Source of the DNA: NCEH01 sp043195195
GTDB taxonomy: Bacteria; Pseudomonadota; Alphaproteobacteria; Rhizobiales; Xanthobacteraceae
Assembly: GCF_043195195.1 (NCBI RefSeq)
Contig: NZ_JBAFWT010000017.1
Coordinates: forward strand, 41,229 to 105,228
DNA length: 64,000 bases
Direction of reading: 5' to 3'
Shown here in pieces: positions 61,731-64,000 of this stretch (position 1 is its first letter; every line of letters begins with the position of its first letter). A program made the position numbers and the translations under genes. Below the pieces are notes generated by a model. That model had not been told where the DNA came from, searched no databases, and saw nothing but the letters and a program-made list of their open reading frames with translations.

Positions 61731-63434
61731 ATGACTTTTTTCAAGGAGCTGAATGCTCTTGAATCTAGATTTAAACTCTCCTCAATACTAACTGTATCAT
61801 TTTTTGCTATATTATCATTTCTCTATGTGATTTATGTTTTTGCGCAAAATGCGGATGTCTTCTTTGAATCTCAGTTTTTACATCTGCCATTCTTAAGAAA
61901 TCTAGTAAACAATACACTGACGCCCGAAGGATTTTTTACCGTATACGGGGAACATATGTTTCCTGGATATAATTTAATTCTGGGCGTCAACTATTATTTA
62001 TTTGGCATATGGGGTGGATTCGATAGCTGGGTCTATGCTCTTACACTCTGGATAACAACTGCGATCCTCATTTATAAGTTTTATCAAACCACCCCAGAAG
62101 CACCTCTCAAAAGAAATATGGCGGCCGCATGCGCCGCATTAATTGCACTATCCACTAATCACAATCCACAGTGGGGCATGGCTTTGGCGGCAGCCATCGG
62201 TGTCACCATGTTTGTTGCCGCCGCTGCAATTTTAGATACCGCTCTATGCCGCGATAATCGTCGCACTCTCCCCATTTTCTTTGTTTTGGTTCCACTATCT
62301 ATCGTTTTATTTCTAGGTGGCTACGCTATCGGAAGCATCGCAGGTCTTTTTACCATAATTTTAATGTGGATTATTCAATATAAAACATTAAATCGCTTAA
62401 CTGTCGAAAGTATACTTGTTATTATACTATCGCTTTTAGTTTACATTTTCATAACTTCGTTGTATGGATCTCTGCTTGTCAATCGACCGAATTCGTTCGG
62501 ACTGAATTTAATAGAAATTGCTCAATTTGGAATCCTCATGGTTGGATCCAGCCTTATTGGGCGAGCTTTTTTCGAGATGACCGGCCAATTCTGGCCATTT
62601 TACTTATCTGGTGTTGTTCTCATATTTTGGACAATTCAGCTCTGGTGTGCATTTGCGCTTTTTCCTGCGCGCGGAAAAGCATTTGTCGTTAGCTTATCTG
62701 CCTATTCGATCGTCAACATCGCAGTGGTCGCCATATTTCGATATCGAAACGGAGCCGATGGTGCTTTCGGTCAATGGTATATGGTGCATACGCAATTTAT
62801 CTCAATTTCCGTTCTGTATTATTTATGGACCACGCTATCCGAATCAAAGCCGATTACCAGCGCACTAAAAATAATCTCAATTATACTTATAATAATTGGA
62901 GCAATGGCTGGCTATTATGCAGACTGGAGGAAGGCTCCTTACTTCAAATTATGGAAAGAAAAATTTGCTCAACAAGCTCCGATTTTACTTGGGTTTCCCG
63001 AGAGAATACAAGATCGCAACAATATATTCCAAACTATGTTGTGGCCATACAACGAAGCAAAAGCCTCAATCGATTTTATTTACGATAATAAACTATGGGA
63101 ATTTAAAAGTACACTGCCGATCACGGCAGGAGTTACATCTGATGGTTGGATCACGCCTGACAGTGCGACCACGATAGTTTGCCCGTCTGGATCGCAGCAG
63201 GTTAAATTTACAATAGTTCGCCCGGAAAACTGGCCGCCTGCCGTCATTTCCATTTTATCGGATGGTCAGCAGAAGTTACTCCAGGTTAAAAATGAAGATA
63301 TTTCTATCCGATTTAGCAAACAACCCTCCGTCTTGATGTTGGATGGTAGTGACGAATCGAAATCTGTACCGATGTCTCCACCCCACGACCAACGAAAACT
63401 GATTGGAATAATATCGGCAATTTCTTGTGAGTGA
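61731..63434 (+). CDS. Polytopic membrane protein, probable GT-C type glycosyltransferase (horizontally acquired)
   Basis: A 567-residue protein, visibly AT-rich against a GC-rich background, with about ten or eleven helices to residue 395 and a soluble C-terminal part of about 170 residues. After the first helix a large loop carries FESQFLHLPFLRN and TVYGEHMFPGYNLILGVNYY, the acidic first-loop motif (EH) of GT-C glycosyltransferases that use polyprenyl-phosphate sugars, such as O-antigen-modifying Gtr proteins. GGGAG lies before ATG 61731. Its stop TGA is made of the first three bases of the next IS, so the C-terminus may be cut or replaced. Target polymer unknown. Confidence 0.65.
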   Translation: MTFFKELNALESRFKLSSILTVSFFAILSFLYVIYVFAQNADVFFESQFLHLPFLRNLVNNTLTPEGFFTVYGEHMFPGYNLILGVNYYLFGIWGGFDSWVYALTLWITTAILIYKFYQTTPEAPLKRNMAAACAALIALSTNHNPQWGMALAAAIGVTMFVAAAAILDTALCRDNRRTLPIFFVLVPLSIVLFLGGYAIGSIAGLFTIILMWIIQYKTLNRLTVESILVIILSLLVYIFITSLYGSLLVNRPNSFGLNLIEIAQFGILMVGSSLIGRAFFEMTGQFWPFYLSGVVLIFWTIQLWCAFALFPARGKAFVVSLSAYSIVNIAVVAIFRYRNGADGAFGQWYMVHTQFISISVLYYLWTTLSESKPITSALKIISIILIIIGAMAGYYADWRKAPYFKLWKEKFAQQAPILLGFPERIQDRNNIFQTMLWPYNEAKASIDFIYDNKLWEFKSTLPITAGVTSDGWITPDSATTIVCPSGSQQVKFTIVRPENWPPAVISILSDGQQKLLQVKNEDISIRFSKQPSVLMLDGSDESKSVPMSPPHDQRKLIGIISAISCE

Positions 63435-64000
63435 CATTACCTCTCAGGCTCAATCGATTGGGCCGTTTGTTCCTGACCTGACATGAGAATCAAAACATGA
63501 AGCGCGGTCTTTTTTTCGGAAGAGCACATTATCGATCCTAAAGGAGCACGGAGACGGAATCCCAGTATCTGAGTTGCACCGCAAGCATGGGGCATAGACG
63601 CCTGACTCTACAAGCGGGAGGCGCGTTTTGGGGGTGGACGTATCGATGGCCAAGCGTTTCACGGCTCTTGAGGACGATAACGGCAAGCTGGAGCACATGC
63701 TGGCCGGACTGGCCGATACCATGTCTACGATGTTGCTCTGAAGAACCTCCTGGGAAAGAGGTGGTGACGCCCGCTGCCGAGCGGAAAGCTGCCGTGCATC
63801 TCATGGGCTGTCACGGGATGGGCAAGTGGCGGGCGCTTAAAGACACCGGCTTCTATCACATGACAATAAGGTACAGCGCGACACACGTGGATCATGCCAC
63901 ATTGCACGAGCGCATGGCGGCCATTGCCCGGGAGGCGGCATAGCTTCGGCTGTGGCGGGCCCCATGTCCTCCTCAAACGAGAGGGCTTCTTAGTCAAGAA
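63432..64000 (+). mobile_element. Decayed IS3-family element, left part (continues past window)
   Basis: The left end TGACATTACC (63432-63441) matches the first element's TGACGTTGCC at eight of ten positions, and the leader to the orfA start is 65 bases against 64 in the intact copy. The body aligns throughout with orfA and then orfB but has many substitutions and indels. It is in the same orientation as the intact copy, so the two flank the AT-rich gene as direct repeats. The right end is outside the window. Confidence 0.85.
63497..64000 (+). pseudogene. Remnant of IS3-family orfA and orfB
   Basis: The orfA remnant begins with ATGAAGCG at 63497, keeping the start codon that the intact copy has lost, but shifts frame early (a T7 run near 63510) and contains a TAG in the helix-turn-helix region. 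The orfB remnant, from about 63764, reads VTPAAERKAAVHLMGCHGMGKWRALKDTGF and then stops at REAA near 63943, where the intact copy has the RRRFGYRRLH region. A further stop follows. It cannot make a functional transposase. Confidence 0.88.

Noticed and set aside
1..64000. CRISPR arrays, prophage or secretion-system genes
   Set aside because: No regularly spaced repeats, phage structural genes or secretion components were seen anywhere in the window.

Overview
The window reads as chromosomal DNA of a GC-rich alphaproteobacterium, most likely of the Hyphomicrobiales (Rhizobiales) and perhaps Xanthobacteraceae-like. The evidence is the conserved block glyA-nrdR-ribD-ribE-ribH-nusB-thiL, the alphaproteobacterial-type gshA, the OpgG/OpgH glucan genes, DUF1127 and LysR as a divergent pair, and two sites matching the EcfG general-stress promoter consensus (GGAAC-N16-CGTT). 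The genus cannot be fixed from sequence reading alone.

Layout. 1-9.1 kb: a MATE pump cut by the window edge, a DUF937 protein, a DUF1127/LysR divergent pair, an EamA permease, gshA and an AI-2E family (PerM-like) membrane protein. 7.4-17.6 kb: a fatty-acid uptake and beta-oxidation region with acyl-CoA ligase, FadL porin, a MerR-type regulator, then fadA, a FadN-type hydratase/dehydrogenase, fadE and an SCP2 protein. 17.8-27.6 kb: an exported protein, ohr, an MHS-family MFS carrier, an EnvZ/OmpR-like two-component pair facing an Spy/CpxP-like periplasmic protein, a 68-aa protein, and opgG-opgH. 27.7-33.5 kb: riboflavin/one-carbon housekeeping operon. 33.7-36.2 kb: exbB-exbD-tonB. 36.5-46.1 kb: rimO, rpoZ, NYN nuclease, family-5 uracil-DNA glycosylase, peroxiredoxin, smpB, dapA, a soluble lytic transglycosylase and a Bcr/CflA pump. 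46.1-52.9 kb: small unknowns, gor, a large tandem GT2 glycosyltransferase, DUF2059, rpiA, gph. 53.0-60.2 kb: tRNA-Val(CAC), a DUF892 ferritin-like protein facing a VIT1/CCC1 transporter, an alpha/beta hydrolase, an L,D-transpeptidase, cspA-type cold-shock gene, infA, a DEAD-box helicase and a DedA protein.

60.26 kb to the end is accessory DNA. It holds a structurally complete IS3-family element (60264-61535), an AT-rich gene for a polytopic membrane protein that looks like a GT-C type glycosyltransferase, and a decayed second copy of a related IS in the same orientation. The membrane-protein gene ends on a TGA that is the first three bases of the second IS, so its native 3' end was probably lost.

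How the genes work together. The fad region can import long-chain fatty acids (FadL), activate them (FadD-like) and carry out complete beta-oxidation cycles; a shared divergent regulatory region with two kinds of inverted sequence signal lies between fadL and the MerR gene. The two-component system, Spy-like protein and OpgGH form an envelope-homeostasis neighbourhood. The EcfG-like sites would tie opgGH and the DUF892 protein to the general stress response. No CRISPR array, phage or secretion-system island is visible. The regulatory assignments are inferences from sequence motifs.
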